Source: Crotalaria pallida (Eukaryota; Streptophyta; Magnoliopsida; Fabales; Fabaceae). Taken from it: a stretch of DNA of 64,000 nucleotides. The notes below the pieces were generated by a model. That model saw nothing but the letters and a program-made list of their open reading frames with translations. It had not been told where the DNA came from and did no database searches. The stretch lies in assembly GCA_037953625.1 (NCBI GenBank), contig CM075649.1:77159290-77223289 (forward strand), read 5' to 3'. A program made the position numbers and the translations under genes. Positions 24,699-35,673 of this stretch are shown here, piece by piece; position 1 is the first letter of the stretch, and every line of letters starts with the position of its first letter.

Positions 24699-27232
24699 TG
24701 TAATACCTGCAATTTCCTCAAATTATTTTCAGTAATTAAAAATGAAATAGAAATTTATTTATTAGAATTATTGAATGAAATTTTAATTCCATAATTTAAT
24801 TTAATCAGTATTTGATTTGATTTTTCGTGGATTTATTTAATTGTGAATTTTTGTGTTTTTAATTTATTTTTTAAAAAAAATCGTGGAGTATATTTATTTT
24901 CTTTAAATTAGATTTTTATTTGTACTTCCTTTAAAGTAGAGAAGGAAAATTTTATTCCCCTCTCATATATGTATGTTCGACCAAGCCATGAAGGAGGGAA
25001 GGAGAATTTTAAGTTTAAGAGCCAAATTCAAATTCAAAAAATGTGCCTTAATTGTTTATCTTTCCCATGAACCCTAAGGAGACAAGTTGTGAGACCCACA
25101 ATTTCACCCAATTTATTTGTGATATTATCTTTTTATTTCAATTATGTTTTTGTGTGAATGTGATTAAATTAATAGCTAATGATATCTGGTATCTTGATTT
25201 AATTCAAAGTATAAAGTGTGATTCCCTTTTATTGGAATCGAAACAGTTTTACCGATTCGAATCAAATGCATTACTTGTAAACCGAGTAACCTTTAATATA
25301 TTGTTGAGATACCCTTTTAAACCCTAGGAAGGAGATTTGAAATTTTTAGAGTAAGTAGAGTACTAGTTTGTTTTAGAATATTAAAAAAATTTCACTCCTT
25401 TTTGCTGTTTTAAGCTCTTTATGTTATGATTTTGATCCGTGACTTTTCGATTAAATTCGAAAGGCGATAAATTTGAAAAACTAGACTTATTTTACACTTT
25501 TATATGTGATAATTTCGTGGTATCATGGATAGCACCTAAAAGGATTTGAAAATTTAGTTACAAACCATTAGCGATGTAAAATTCATTACTATCAGAAGTG
25601 AATATCTTTTTCGTTTTAAATCGGAATCGAACGATTCCAAAGCCAAAATAATTGTAGAAAATTATTTTATCAATATAGGTACATCCTAGGTGTAATATGG
25701 AGAAGGATTTAGAAATTTGACCAGTTTATCATGTATTTTCAATTTTTGAGATCAAACTAGTGTTTTTACCATTTTCGGGTTTTTGTCTTTTAAAAAATAA
25801 TTAGAAAAATTATGGATTTTCAATTCAAATTTTTATTTTCAAATACCTACTGTAGAGAGGTGATTTAAATTCTATGAGAAGTTATTTTACACCTACCTAC
25901 CAATTATCTATTTTAAGATATGCAGTCCAATTTCATTATTTCCAACCTATATGATATAAACTTCAAAAATGCATAACTTTTAAACCGTAGGTCCAAAAAT
26001 TATGAATTTTTGTCAAATCGATCGTATTGAAGTGTAGAATATGAAAATAAAATTATATCAACCCAGTTTAGCAGTCCACGAAAAATTACGATTTTTGCAT
26101 CAAAGACTATTCAAAAATCCCAAAAATCATGTTTGATTTAATACACTCTTAGAATAAAATAATCCCCTGCTACCTCCACCTATGGGCATGCCTAGCTATG
26201 CTCATGAGCTGACAAGATTACTTTATTGGAATGCTTGGTCAGTCTTGGACAGCCAAAAAGCCATATTTCAAGGCCAAAAGCATCCAACACAAGCAAACTC
26301 CTCTTACACAACTTTTTGACCATAACCTTGTGACTCCCTCTTTAAACCCACGCCTAGACCAGCCTTGTGAAGGCCTCCACTTCAGTTTTTCATATTCACT
26401 TGAATCCTACTTAGACCCACATGCATTCACACTTTTATTTACCTCCAAGAGTAACCAAATAACAAAGCAATTCTCTCCCTTTTTCACCCTCAAAACCGTG
26501 AGCATCACTTGGCCTCTAAGTCCAGATTTTTGCTATCCTTCTACTCATTCTCCTCTCATTCAATCTATCATCCAACCCTTCTAAGTCTCCAACAAATTAA
26601 AAGACCAAAAATCCTTCCTTTTTCCACTCACCAAGGACCGAATTTTTAAAGGGGTTAGAACACAATTTTTGTTCTAACTTCAAAAGGCCTATACACTTAA
26701 CCTTCATCATTCAAGTAGCATTTTCATTTTAGGATCCTTCATTTTCATCTAATCTCAAAGGATTTCAATTTCCCAAATATTTCAAAGAAGTAAGTGCATG
26801 GTTCTTATTTTTCCTTTAAGACACTTTTTATTTTTACATGCATGACTATCTTGGTTCTTGATAATCAATGTGTAGTGTGTTCTTGCATCTCTTCACATTC
26901 ATAAAGTTTATAAGCTATCATATTATTATTATTATTTTAAGGCTTAGGACTTCATGTATGTTGATGAAAAGAAAAAAAATTATATATATATATATATATA
27001 TATAAATATTTCATGCCTTTACCTTTCTTGGCCGAATTTGATGAAATGATGGGCTAAAGGATGTATTTTCATGAATGTTCATGAAATAATGAACAAATTT
27101 CCTCATGATGGCTTGATCTAACTATTTCCAAGTGAAAAGAAAATTATTGAAAACCTTACCCTATTATTTTTCATTAGGCCGGACCGAATTAAATATTGTT
27201 AGTAAGAGGTCATGTTAATGATCCTTAGTATT
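24699..27232. repeat. Possible start of a long LTR or other non-coding repeat
   Basis: From TGTAATACCTGCAATTTCC the sequence has the look of a long plant LTR. It has no genes, a TATA-containing late part and the word GGCCGAATT near 27029. The matching end was not found; the sequence seems to resume after the 27233-32591 insertion and then runs into the 34052 boundary. A short (TA)n lies at about 26983-27004. Low confidence. Confidence 0.3.
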
Positions 27233-27601
27233 TGTAACACCCTCATTTTTATATCTCGAAAATACTAAATATTTTCAAATGATTGAAATACTTGCTATTA
27301 AAATTAGGACTAGAAAAATTTTTCTTTTTAAAACAATACTTGCTCGATTATAAACACTTTTAATCTGAACAATTATTTGAATTCGGCTTAGTAATATCTT
27401 GATTATAAAAAGACTCTCGAGATAATATTTTCTTCAACATAGTAAAACATCTTCGTAGTCCTTATTGAAACATATTATTTGTCTCTCGAGTTTGAGTGAA
27501 TGTATAAAACATAAACTTATTGTCGAATCCTTTTTGAATCGAAATCAGAGTATGAGGAAGTAAAAGTAATACTTATGGGACACTGCTGAGGTAAATAAAA
27601 C

Positions 27602-27604
<3 letters not shown>

Positions 27605-27640
<36 letters not shown>
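27605..27640. repeat. (TA)n microsatellite
   Basis: About 18 uninterrupted TA units inside the 27233 repeat. Confidence 0.9.
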
Positions 27641-27642
<2 letters not shown>

Positions 27643-28567
27643 TAGCATAAAAATCCCATCAGTATCGTCAGTAGCAAGTAGTGAAAGTCGAGATAGCAAG
27701 TTTGGTGAAATATATACAAACCAGCTGCATAAAAGAAACCTCACTCTAAGACCTCTCAAAACATATACAATATATCACATAGTCTCAAAAGTAGAAGTCC
27801 CAGAGCAGGTCATCCGTGTCCTCAGCAGCTCCTCAGATCCTCCATAACTCTATCCCTAGGATCTAGGATCCAAAATATCCATGCTATGCAGGCTCCTATG
27901 AACCAGCAGGTCCACCTCTAGTAGAAACAGTCGGCTCGACATGCACCTCCTCCTCGCTCTCATCCTCCACAGGGTCCTCCTCGACCTCGCCTGACTGTGT
28001 GGACTGTGGAGATCCCACCAGTGGGTCTAGGATCTGCAGAAGCAGTCCTCTCGAAATCAGTCGGACCAGGAGGAGGAGTCTCCTCAGTAACAACTCTATG
28101 GGAGGAAGGATGAGAACGAGTGGCAGCTCTGAAACGAAAGCTATGAAAACGACGCACAGGTCGAGCCGGGGGTGGTCCTCTATATGTATAAAAGGGTGGA
28201 ACGTGCATAGTATAGACTAAGGGGATCCTAAATCGACGAGGTCGCACTCGCACCAGAGGGTTGGGGTGGTAGAGAGTAATCTACACCTCCCCCTCAAAAG
28301 TGGCACGGTGCTCCTCGTACGTCCATATACCACGAGGGATAGGGCGTATCTCGATGCAAGCTAGGTATCTGGCCATCACCTAAACAGGGCACAAGGAGTA
28401 AGTATACACATATACATAATTGATAAAGACTAAAATTACAAACACAAGTATATCATGGACAAATAATAATGCAAGTACATATGAGCACACCAATTTTCAA
28501 CATTATATCTCTTATAATGCAAGTGGCATGATGTATGATTTTCTATCCACGACTGAGGCCTCTAAAA

Positions 28568-28857
28568 GTCCATCTTGGACGTCCATCCAATACACCCTCG
28601 TGTTCCCGGAACACTGACATTCGTTCCTAGAACGTAATGCCAAACCATACTTGGATAATAAGCATCACTCCCGGAGTGTGCATCACGTTCCCAGAACGCA
28701 TACGTTCCCATAACGCATAAAAACCAGGTCCCGGACACTGGCCACATTCCCAGAATGTGTCATCAAGTAGGTTACAATTTGGTACTCCCAGAGTACCCTC
28801 CTCATATTCCCAGAATATGATAAACGTTCCTACCAACCAAACTTCCATTCTATATGG
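28568..28857. repeat. Array of about eleven imperfect palindromes with covarying arms
   Basis: Units: 28568-28580 GTCCA/TGGAC, 28600-28614 GTGTTCC/GGAACAC, 28622-28634 CGTTC/GAACG, 28666-28678 CACTCC/GGAGTG, 28686-28698 CGTTC/GAACG, 28703-28715 (one mismatch), 28728-28736 GTCC/GGAC, 28743-28759 CACATTC/GAATGTG, 28781-28797 GGTACTC/GAGTACC, 28803-28819 CATATTC/GAATATG, 28843-28857 TCCAT/ATGGA. The core TCCC(A/G)GA is shared by most. Outer bases change from unit to unit but stay complementary. Centres lie about 17-23 bp apart, with two gaps near double that. Confidence 0.85.
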
Positions 28858-29070
28858 ATGCACAATTATCAGGGTTGGTTTTATCTTTACATTAATTACT
28901 GTGATTTAGAAATATTCCAATTTCCCTTTTGAACGATTTATTTGAGGCATAATTTATGGCACAAAATTCTCCTTTGAATTCTCTCAAAAACATGCCCTTA
29001 AGCTTAGATTGGGAAAACATAACCAATGGTATTCCAAAAACTTAACTTTTTATTTTTCATATTCAGGTAC

Positions 29071-31617
29071 TAACCGGTTAGAGTTTCAGGCTAATCGGTT
29101 AGAATTACAGACCTGAACTATTTACCATTGAAATTCAGAAAAACCCTTTTTCTTGAATTCTCTACCCAATCTATAAACAAGTTTAACATTGTTTTACACC
29201 TCAAAAACCACTGTTTTATCATTCAAAAGTCTAAATCACATTTCATTCTCCAATGAGCATAATTTCCTCTTGAAATTATCTCATTACACTAAGGTATTAA
29301 CTCTTTGATTGCAATCTGAACTATAACAGTGAAATCAACTTAATTTCAGATTGTTTTCCATGAAATTAAGGCCTAGATTTGAGTAGGATTTATAAGACCA
29401 CAATACTGATTTTGTAAACTCATTTTCTTTTGCACTTTTACAGTGTCTAACCGGTTACGAATCTCGAGTAACCGGTTAGATCATGCAGTCAGACACTAAA
29501 TCATAAGTTTTAACAAACCATTCTCTTCACTACTCAAATCTAACAAAATTTCAACCTTTAACAGAGTTCATATACCTTAAATAATTATGTTTAATCACAG
29601 AAACACATATAATTTTGCATGCGTTTGGTTTAGTGCATTAAATTGCATAAGAACCCATACAAACACAATTTAATACCTCAAATCACAGATTATACATTTA
29701 GCTTCTGATTTAAACATTAAAATCACTTGCATGCATCAATATAAAGTTTCTCAAAACAACATTGAGCTGAAATTTGGCCTCCAAGCCTTTGTGCTTTACA
29801 CACATAATGCCCTTTTTGAGTTTTGTTAACTCAAATCCTATTTCACTTGATTTTTAGTCTAAATCTAGTATAAGGTAGACTTCTCCCATACCTTAAGATA
29901 GAGTTTGATGAAGATTAGCACTGAACTTGAAGAAAAATCCACAGATTCCCCACAAATCCTAGGTTCTGTTCTCAGCCACGATTTCCATCAACAGGGTTCA
30001 AAGACCAGAAAATTTGACATAGGAATTGGCCAAAGAAATTGGGGAAAACAATTAGAAATTGCTCTAGGTAACATGCACTAAGAATAGGAACAGATTTGGA
30101 ACCAAAAGGGTTTGTGTGCTTACCTAAATTGAGCTTCAAAGTAAGCTCCAGAAATCAGTCTCTCAGGTTTTGCAGAACTTGGGACTGAACTTCACAAGCT
30201 TCGTACTCCTTCCACACTTAACCTCAACTCTCAAACTTAGTATCTTTACAAAGCTTAAGATGTAAGCTTTGCAATGGTGTATAACTCTCAGCCTCACTCT
30301 CAAAGACAAGGAAGAATTTCAGCAACGAAATCAGGAACCCTAACAGAGCCTCCACACCCAAACTCAGCCAAACAACCCCAAATTCATCAACCACACCAGC
30401 TTATATAGAGGAATTCGTGTGCCATGCAGGGCGACACGCGTTTCCCACTATGATTTGAGTGGGATTCGTGGCGATTAAACGAATTACCCAAGTGATTACT
30501 CATCAAAATTAGGGGTGTAACGGTCCGGTCCGGTCCGGTCTTTGAGGGACTTTAGAGACTGGACCGATTAAATCAATGTGGTCCAGTCCGGTCCGGTCTC
30601 AATGTTTTTCATATGCAAAGACCGGACCGGACCATAACGGTCCGGACCGTTACGGTCCGGTCCGGTCCGGTCTAAATAGACCACAATTGTTCAAGTATTT
30701 AAAAAAAAAAATTGGGCTTCAGTTTCCATTGGAACCCTAAAAAACTATAAAAAAATAAAATTGGGCTTCAGCCCATTTTTCCATTTTTCCATTGGAACCC
30801 TAAGAAACTAAAAAAAATAAAATTGGGCTTCAGCCCATTTTTCCATTGGAACCCTAAAAAAAAGGGTTCCCTCTCCTTGGAGCAGCAGCAGCTGCTTGGT
30901 TCTAAGGAGGGGGCAGCGGCGGCGCGATGGGAACGGAGGAGGAAGAGAGAGAGACGCGGATCGGCAGGAGAACGGCGGAGCGACGGCGGAAGGAGAAAGA
31001 GAACGAAGAACCGCGACAGAGCGAACGAACCGGAGGCAGAGAACGAGAAGGCGGCAGAGCGAACGAACCGGAGGAAGAGAACGAGAAGGCGGCAGAGCGG
31101 CGGCGGAAGGAGAAAGAAAACGAAGAAGTTGAAGGAAGAGAAGAATTTTTTGGAGAGTCCTTCACTTTTATGCTATGTACTGGAAGGATTCCTATTTGTT
31201 TCTTCCTTCCTTAATGAGAATAGGAAGAGAAGAAGTGAAGGGAATCCAAGAAGACTGGTCCAAGAACACATATTTGGGAGTCAAGAAGAAAGAGAACTCT
31301 GCTACGTTTTTATGCTATGTTTCATTTGGGAGTCCTTCTGCTCCTACTACTTATTTTATTTCAACTATCGGTCTGGTCCGATCTTCGCGGTCCAAAAAAT
31401 TGTGAGACCGTGGATCGGACCACAACACAACGGTCCACAAATTTTCAGATCGGTCTGGACCATGGTCTCACGGTCCGGTCCTTTTTTCGGTCCGGTCCGG
31501 TTCGATCCAACCGGTCTCGCGGTCCCAGACCGGACAACTTACACCCCTAATCAAAATCCACTAACCCAGTTTCTGGGTTCATCGTCTAACCGGTTACAGG
31601 GCATTACTAACGGGTTA
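29071..31617. repeat. Three pairs of TAACCGGTTA palindromes, each pair 21 bp apart
   Basis: Pairs begin at 29071/29092, 29448/29469 and 31587/31608. The three 11-bp spacers differ completely in sequence but not in length. The first member is preceded by CTAA or GTCTAA and the second is followed by GA(A/T). Two copies carry a single change (TAATCGGTTA, TAACGGGTTA). The 21-bp spacing equals about two helical turns, which suggests a dimer-binding site (inference). Confidence 0.8.
30510..31549. mobile_element. Non-autonomous hAT element (1040 bp) with CGGTCC subterminal repeats
   Basis: Terminal inverted repeat TAGGGGTGTAA / TTACACCCCTA with the exact 8-bp target duplication ATCAAAAT (30502-30509 and 31550-31557), diagnostic of hAT transposons. 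Both ends are packed with GGTCCG/CGGACC repeats in mixed orientation. The interior holds a 50-60-bp tandem repeat (starts 30711, 30760, 30822) and a purine-rich, 48-bp tandem stretch. That stretch yields a long arginine/glutamate-rich frame, which I regard as low complexity, not a gene. No transposase. Confidence 0.9.
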
Positions 31618-31795
31618 GATCAGTTCAAAAATTAAAAATTAATATTTTTAAATCTTTCCCTCCAAGAACTTTTCCATATTACATTTAGGTCCTAATTCAG
31701 GGACTAAAATGCAATATCCTTATTATTTTGCATTTATTTGCCATATAAAAATATTTCAACTTATTTTTATATTTCAGGCTAATTAAATACAAAAC

Positions 31796-32498
31796 TGTGG
31801 TGGACTTGGGAAAAGGACCTATACCAAGACCTCGGAACAAGGCTCAGATAGCCTTGACCGAGCTGGGGGGCTTATGTAGTGGACTTGGGAAAAGGACCTA
31901 TACCAAGACCTCGGAACAAGGCTCAGATAGCCTTGACCGAGCTGGGGGGCTTATGTGGTGGACTCGGCCTAGCCGAGGTCCTTAGAACCCTCGCTTAAGG
32001 CCTCACGGCCCTATAAGAAGCCCTCTGTGTGCTGGGCCGAGCTCAAGGCTCAACGGCCGAACAAATACCAGATACGGGCCGACCTCATACTCCTACCCAG
32101 GTCCGACTTCCCTGTCCGACACCTCCCTGTCTGACACCTCCCAGAATCCGATACCTCCCAAAGTCCGACACCAAGGACAGGATGACGTGTCTCACCTTAT
32201 CCGCAAGGACAGCTCATTCCACTCATAGCTCAGTACAGGCTGGCCCTACTTGGACCTCAAGCAGGCCCATTAGGGCAACCAGCTCCCCCCTATAAGTAGC
32301 TCCGTATTACATGGGGCTCAGGTACGTCCTCTAACCCTAATTGTCACCCTCACACACCAGTGATTAGGGTTACTTCTTGGCTCTCTCTTTAGCCACTTGA
32401 GGACTTCCACCAAACATCACACAGAAACCCTAGACAGAGGCTCCTTTGAAGGTCTTCTTCCCTAACCCTTGGAGGACCTCACCGTCTAGGACATCACA
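31796..32498 (+). mobile_element. Solo LTR of a second gypsy family, with two tandem polypurine-tract copies
   Basis: Begins TGTGGTGGACTTGG and ends GACATCACA, with AAAAC / AAAAT at the flanks. Two direct repeats of 79 bp (31796-31874, 31875-31953) each end in GAGCTGGGGGGCTTA, the same polypurine tract as in elements A and B, followed by TGT(A/G)GTGGACT. The rest contains TATAAGTAG (about 32291), then GGTACGTCC and the ..CACACACCAGTGATTAGGG.. block, aligning in order with the U3-R-U5 of element A, so it belongs to a related family. Confidence 0.7.
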
Positions 32499-32591
32499 AA
32501 AATATAAACTTGGAAATTCATATAAATTAATAATAATACTTTTATTATTAATTTTCTTATTATTCGGGAAACGAAAATTAGGGGTGTTACA

Positions 32592-34051
32592 GTGTTGATG
32601 AAATGATTACAAATTAGTTAGTTATTTTAATGACTCTTTCTATTGGATTTTCATTTAAACGTTTGTATATGTTAAGGGGAATAAATAACTAACATGCATG
32701 TATAAATCTCAATGATTCTAATAAAAATAATAAAAGGACCAAAATTTTTACATGCATGGAAATAAAACAAAAATTTTGTTCCCTTGATGTTTAAAAATGT
32801 TTTAATGATTGTGGTTTAGTGTACTTAAAAGTGATTTTGTGAAAATAATTATGGAACTTTTGTTATGAATTTTTAGGCTATGGATTGTCATTTAAAAATA
32901 AAAAATTAGTTGCTGTCCTAATTTGTATTTTACCTTAGAAATGTTTAAAAGAGTTGGTTTATGGTTTATGTTGGTTGATTATATGTTTTAAGATGAAAAA
33001 TGGCTTTTGAATCAAGTTAAAATGTTTAAAATAAAATGTGATTTAGTTGCTGTCCCAAAGTTATTAATTGATTAAATGATTTTTTTTTTAAAAAAAGTGA
33101 TTTTAATAATGGGAACTTTAAGACAAAAGTGATTTTTGATGGTATATAACTTCGGCTGCATTTTAATGAAGTTTAAAAGGAAAAATGAGCATGTATGTAC
33201 ATGCTGTCCTGAATTTTTAATTAAGTGTTTTGGTCTTTAAAAAGTGATTTTTGGTTATGGAAACTAATGAATTAGTACAAGTTTGGTTAATTTTGGATGA
33301 ACTATAAGTGATTTTTTAGATTTAAAAAGGTGCTGTCCAGATTTTTAAAGTTGAATTAAAATTGTATTTTTAAGTTGTTTTTGTGATAGACCCAAGGAAT
33401 TAATGTACTCCAAAAGTACAAAGTGTTGGACAAATTTTGTAACTTTGAAAATTAATTTTGGGCCAAGAGTACCTTGTTGCCTCAAGAGTTTAAAAACGTT
33501 TCCGAACCGTACAAGTATCGATTTTTTCATCGTATTAAGCAGTCCAAACTTTACACAAAGCAAATAAACGAATCATCACATTTTTTTAATACGCGAATAA
33601 CGTTAGTAATTCTTAGCCATGGACTTGTTAAATGTAAAAGGCAGAAAATAAATTTTTAGAAGGACTAGAACTATGTAGGACACTTAAAACAAAAAGAGGA
33701 CATCAAAGAATGGTCCAATTTTCATTTTAAGTGATTGCTTAGTTCTCAAATTAAGAAAATTAGAAACCATGTAAAAACAAAATATTTCAATAAAATAGCT
33801 ATTGTATAACAGTAACAAGAATGATTTCTAATGTTTTTAATTTGAAGTATCAACCATGGAAAGTATTACTAATGTAATTTATTTTCTGTCGGTACCGATT
33901 TAAAAATCCGAAACCACATTCAAAAGTGCAAAAATATAATTTAGACTCTTGAAAATTATGGACTAGCAAAGTAACTAATTTTTAAACATAGTGTTCAATT
34001 AAGATAGTCGACTCTAATAATTTAATTGAATTGCTTCAACGGTATATCAAA
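32592..34051. other. Non-coding sequence with four spaced TGCTGTCC motifs
   Basis: Continuation of the sequence interrupted at 27232. TGCTGTCC occurs at 32911, 33048, 33202 and 33331, spaced 137, 154 and 129 bp, each near GTGATTTT. It looks like an old tandem repeat. No gene recognised. Confidence 0.45.
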
Positions 34052-35673
34052 TCTATACAACATATAAAAGACAATCGATTTGTCAGGCGCTTTTGAACTG
34101 TTCATTTCCACGTAGGATTCCTTCCACCCGATTAGCTTCACGCGTTTGCTACTTTGCGTAGATGTAGTCTCTCCAGCCCTCATAGCTTCGTAGGGTAGCC
34201 TGTAATTTGTCTCCCCATTTTACAGAAATAACCTTCGTTCTCAACGACATTTTACTACCCCTCATATATTCAAGATGAAGTCCTTTGCCTTTATGAATCA
34301 TTTTGGCCATCATTGCCTATATCTGTAGGTTCTCCCTACTGCACGATATCATCATTTGCTATCATTTGCTAATGTTTTCATGGTATCATTTGCTTATATG
34401 TTTTCATCTTCCTCCTGCTTCTTCTTCATCTAATCCATAACCCTTCTTCCTCTGCTAGCGTCGCGATCCAGTCTCCGAAGCGAATGGATGTCGGTGGAAT
34501 CGCGAGGCTGGTCCTTCAGACCTTCACTCTCAACCGCCGATGTCGTTTATCCAGCCACCGCCACGATCTCACCTAACCTTCCTTGCTTCCTTCTTTCTCC
34601 TCCGTCGTCACTCCTCCCATTCACATCCCGGTCCACCACGTCTCACTCTACCTTGCTTACAAATCTCTACCTGGACCACACCTCCGCCGTGAGTGAGAGA
34701 GGGCTTGGAAGGGAAGCAACTAACATTGTGTAGGTACTCACGAATTTGTTGAAATGTTCGATCTTTTTTTGTTTTTTGGGTTTGCAGATTAGGTTTCATT
34801 CTATTTGGAATCTCATGAGAAGCTTGACAAGACTTTGAAGGTTGCAGAGGTCATATTGGCTCGCCATGTTCTCCATCGCCACTCCGTTGTTGATGATTGA
34901 AATCTGAGATTGATTTTTTTTAGTTAATCTTTGTTTTGGTGTTTTTATTGTTGTCTGGTTTTTATAGATATATAGATATATTTGATCATGATGCTGCTTA
35001 TTTGATTTTGATGATGATACTTGATATATTTGATAAATGATATTTGATTCTGTGCAGGTAGACTCGAGACCAAGCTTAGCTACTTTAATGGCAGCCACAT
35101 AACCACCGGCCCACCGCCGATGACCGCGATGTCGTTTTCATCAGATTCAGATGACCACCGGAGGTGATGGAGACTTTACGGTTAGCTTCCGTTCTTTTTA
35201 TTTTTTAATTTGTTGTTTGGTTTTTATCTTCCAAAATTTTTATCCTAACCATTTTTATTTTATTTGTACCGGAATCAATGTTGTCAAACACAGTTCTTAT
35301 TATCAATGTTAACTGCAAAGCAATTACAATGTATTTTGACAGATTGCTGGACAAATACTACTCAAGTGATTAAGTGGTACCTACCTTAACCTGTTATACT
35401 CATTTACTAAATTATATGAACAGTTTTTGTTGCTTTTTAATGACTTTAAATTCATCGATTTGCGGATTATTTGCTCATGAAGCATGTTGAGGAATTTAGC
35501 TACTCGATTTTTCAATTTTTGGTTTTTAGCATGAGATGGTGGTTAGATTTAAAGAAAACCATGAATCTGATTTATTGCAATGTATCATGCACAATGTTCA
35601 AATGTGACATTCGTTATGTACTTTGATTATATCCCTGATGCAGGCTTAAAATTCACAGTATAACTGGTCATAT
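34052..35673. other. Upstream part of the Helitron-like segment, no gene recognised
   Basis: GC-richer islands at 34440-34730 and 35060-35170 look like gene-derived (serine/proline-rich frame 34488-34733, plus CCACCGG-rich text), but no family could be named. They may be captured exons or 5' UTR. Confidence 0.35.

Larger units (their letters stand above)
27233..32591. mobile_element. Probable solo LTR of a gypsy element, enlarged by nested insertions
   Basis: Ends TGTAACACCCTC and GGGGTGTTACA, i.e. TG...CA with an inverted TGTAACACC terminus, as in long Tekay/Del-type LTRs (family knowledge). The 5-bp flanks GTATT (27228-27232) and GTGTT (32592-32596) match at 4 of 5 positions. Removing the hAT element and the second LTR leaves about 3.6 kb without coding sequence, PBS or polypurine tract, so a solo LTR is the simplest reading. 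A foldback DNA transposon is the alternative. It contains two palindrome systems described separately. Confidence 0.6.

Noticed and set aside
27896..28253. Arg/Pro-rich frames on both strands
   Set aside because: Short, low complexity, overlapping on opposite strands within a non-coding repeat.
28600..28819. The palindromes as heat-shock elements
   Set aside because: The heat-shock element needs TTC and GAA two bases apart; here they are three apart, and several units (CACTCC/GGAGTG, GGTACTC/GAGTACC) lack TTC/GAA altogether.
28568..28857. A CRISPR-like array
   Set aside because: No conserved repeat separated by unique spacers; the units themselves vary, and the context is a plant repeat without cas genes.
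30823..31635. 270-codon frame rich in Arg, Glu and Gly as a gene
   Set aside because: It is a translation of purine-rich tandem repeats inside a non-autonomous hAT element; it overlaps similar frames on both strands and runs across the element's end.
27233..32591. A complete autonomous retrotransposon
   Set aside because: No gag, pol, primer-binding site or internal polypurine tract was found apart from those in the nested second LTR.
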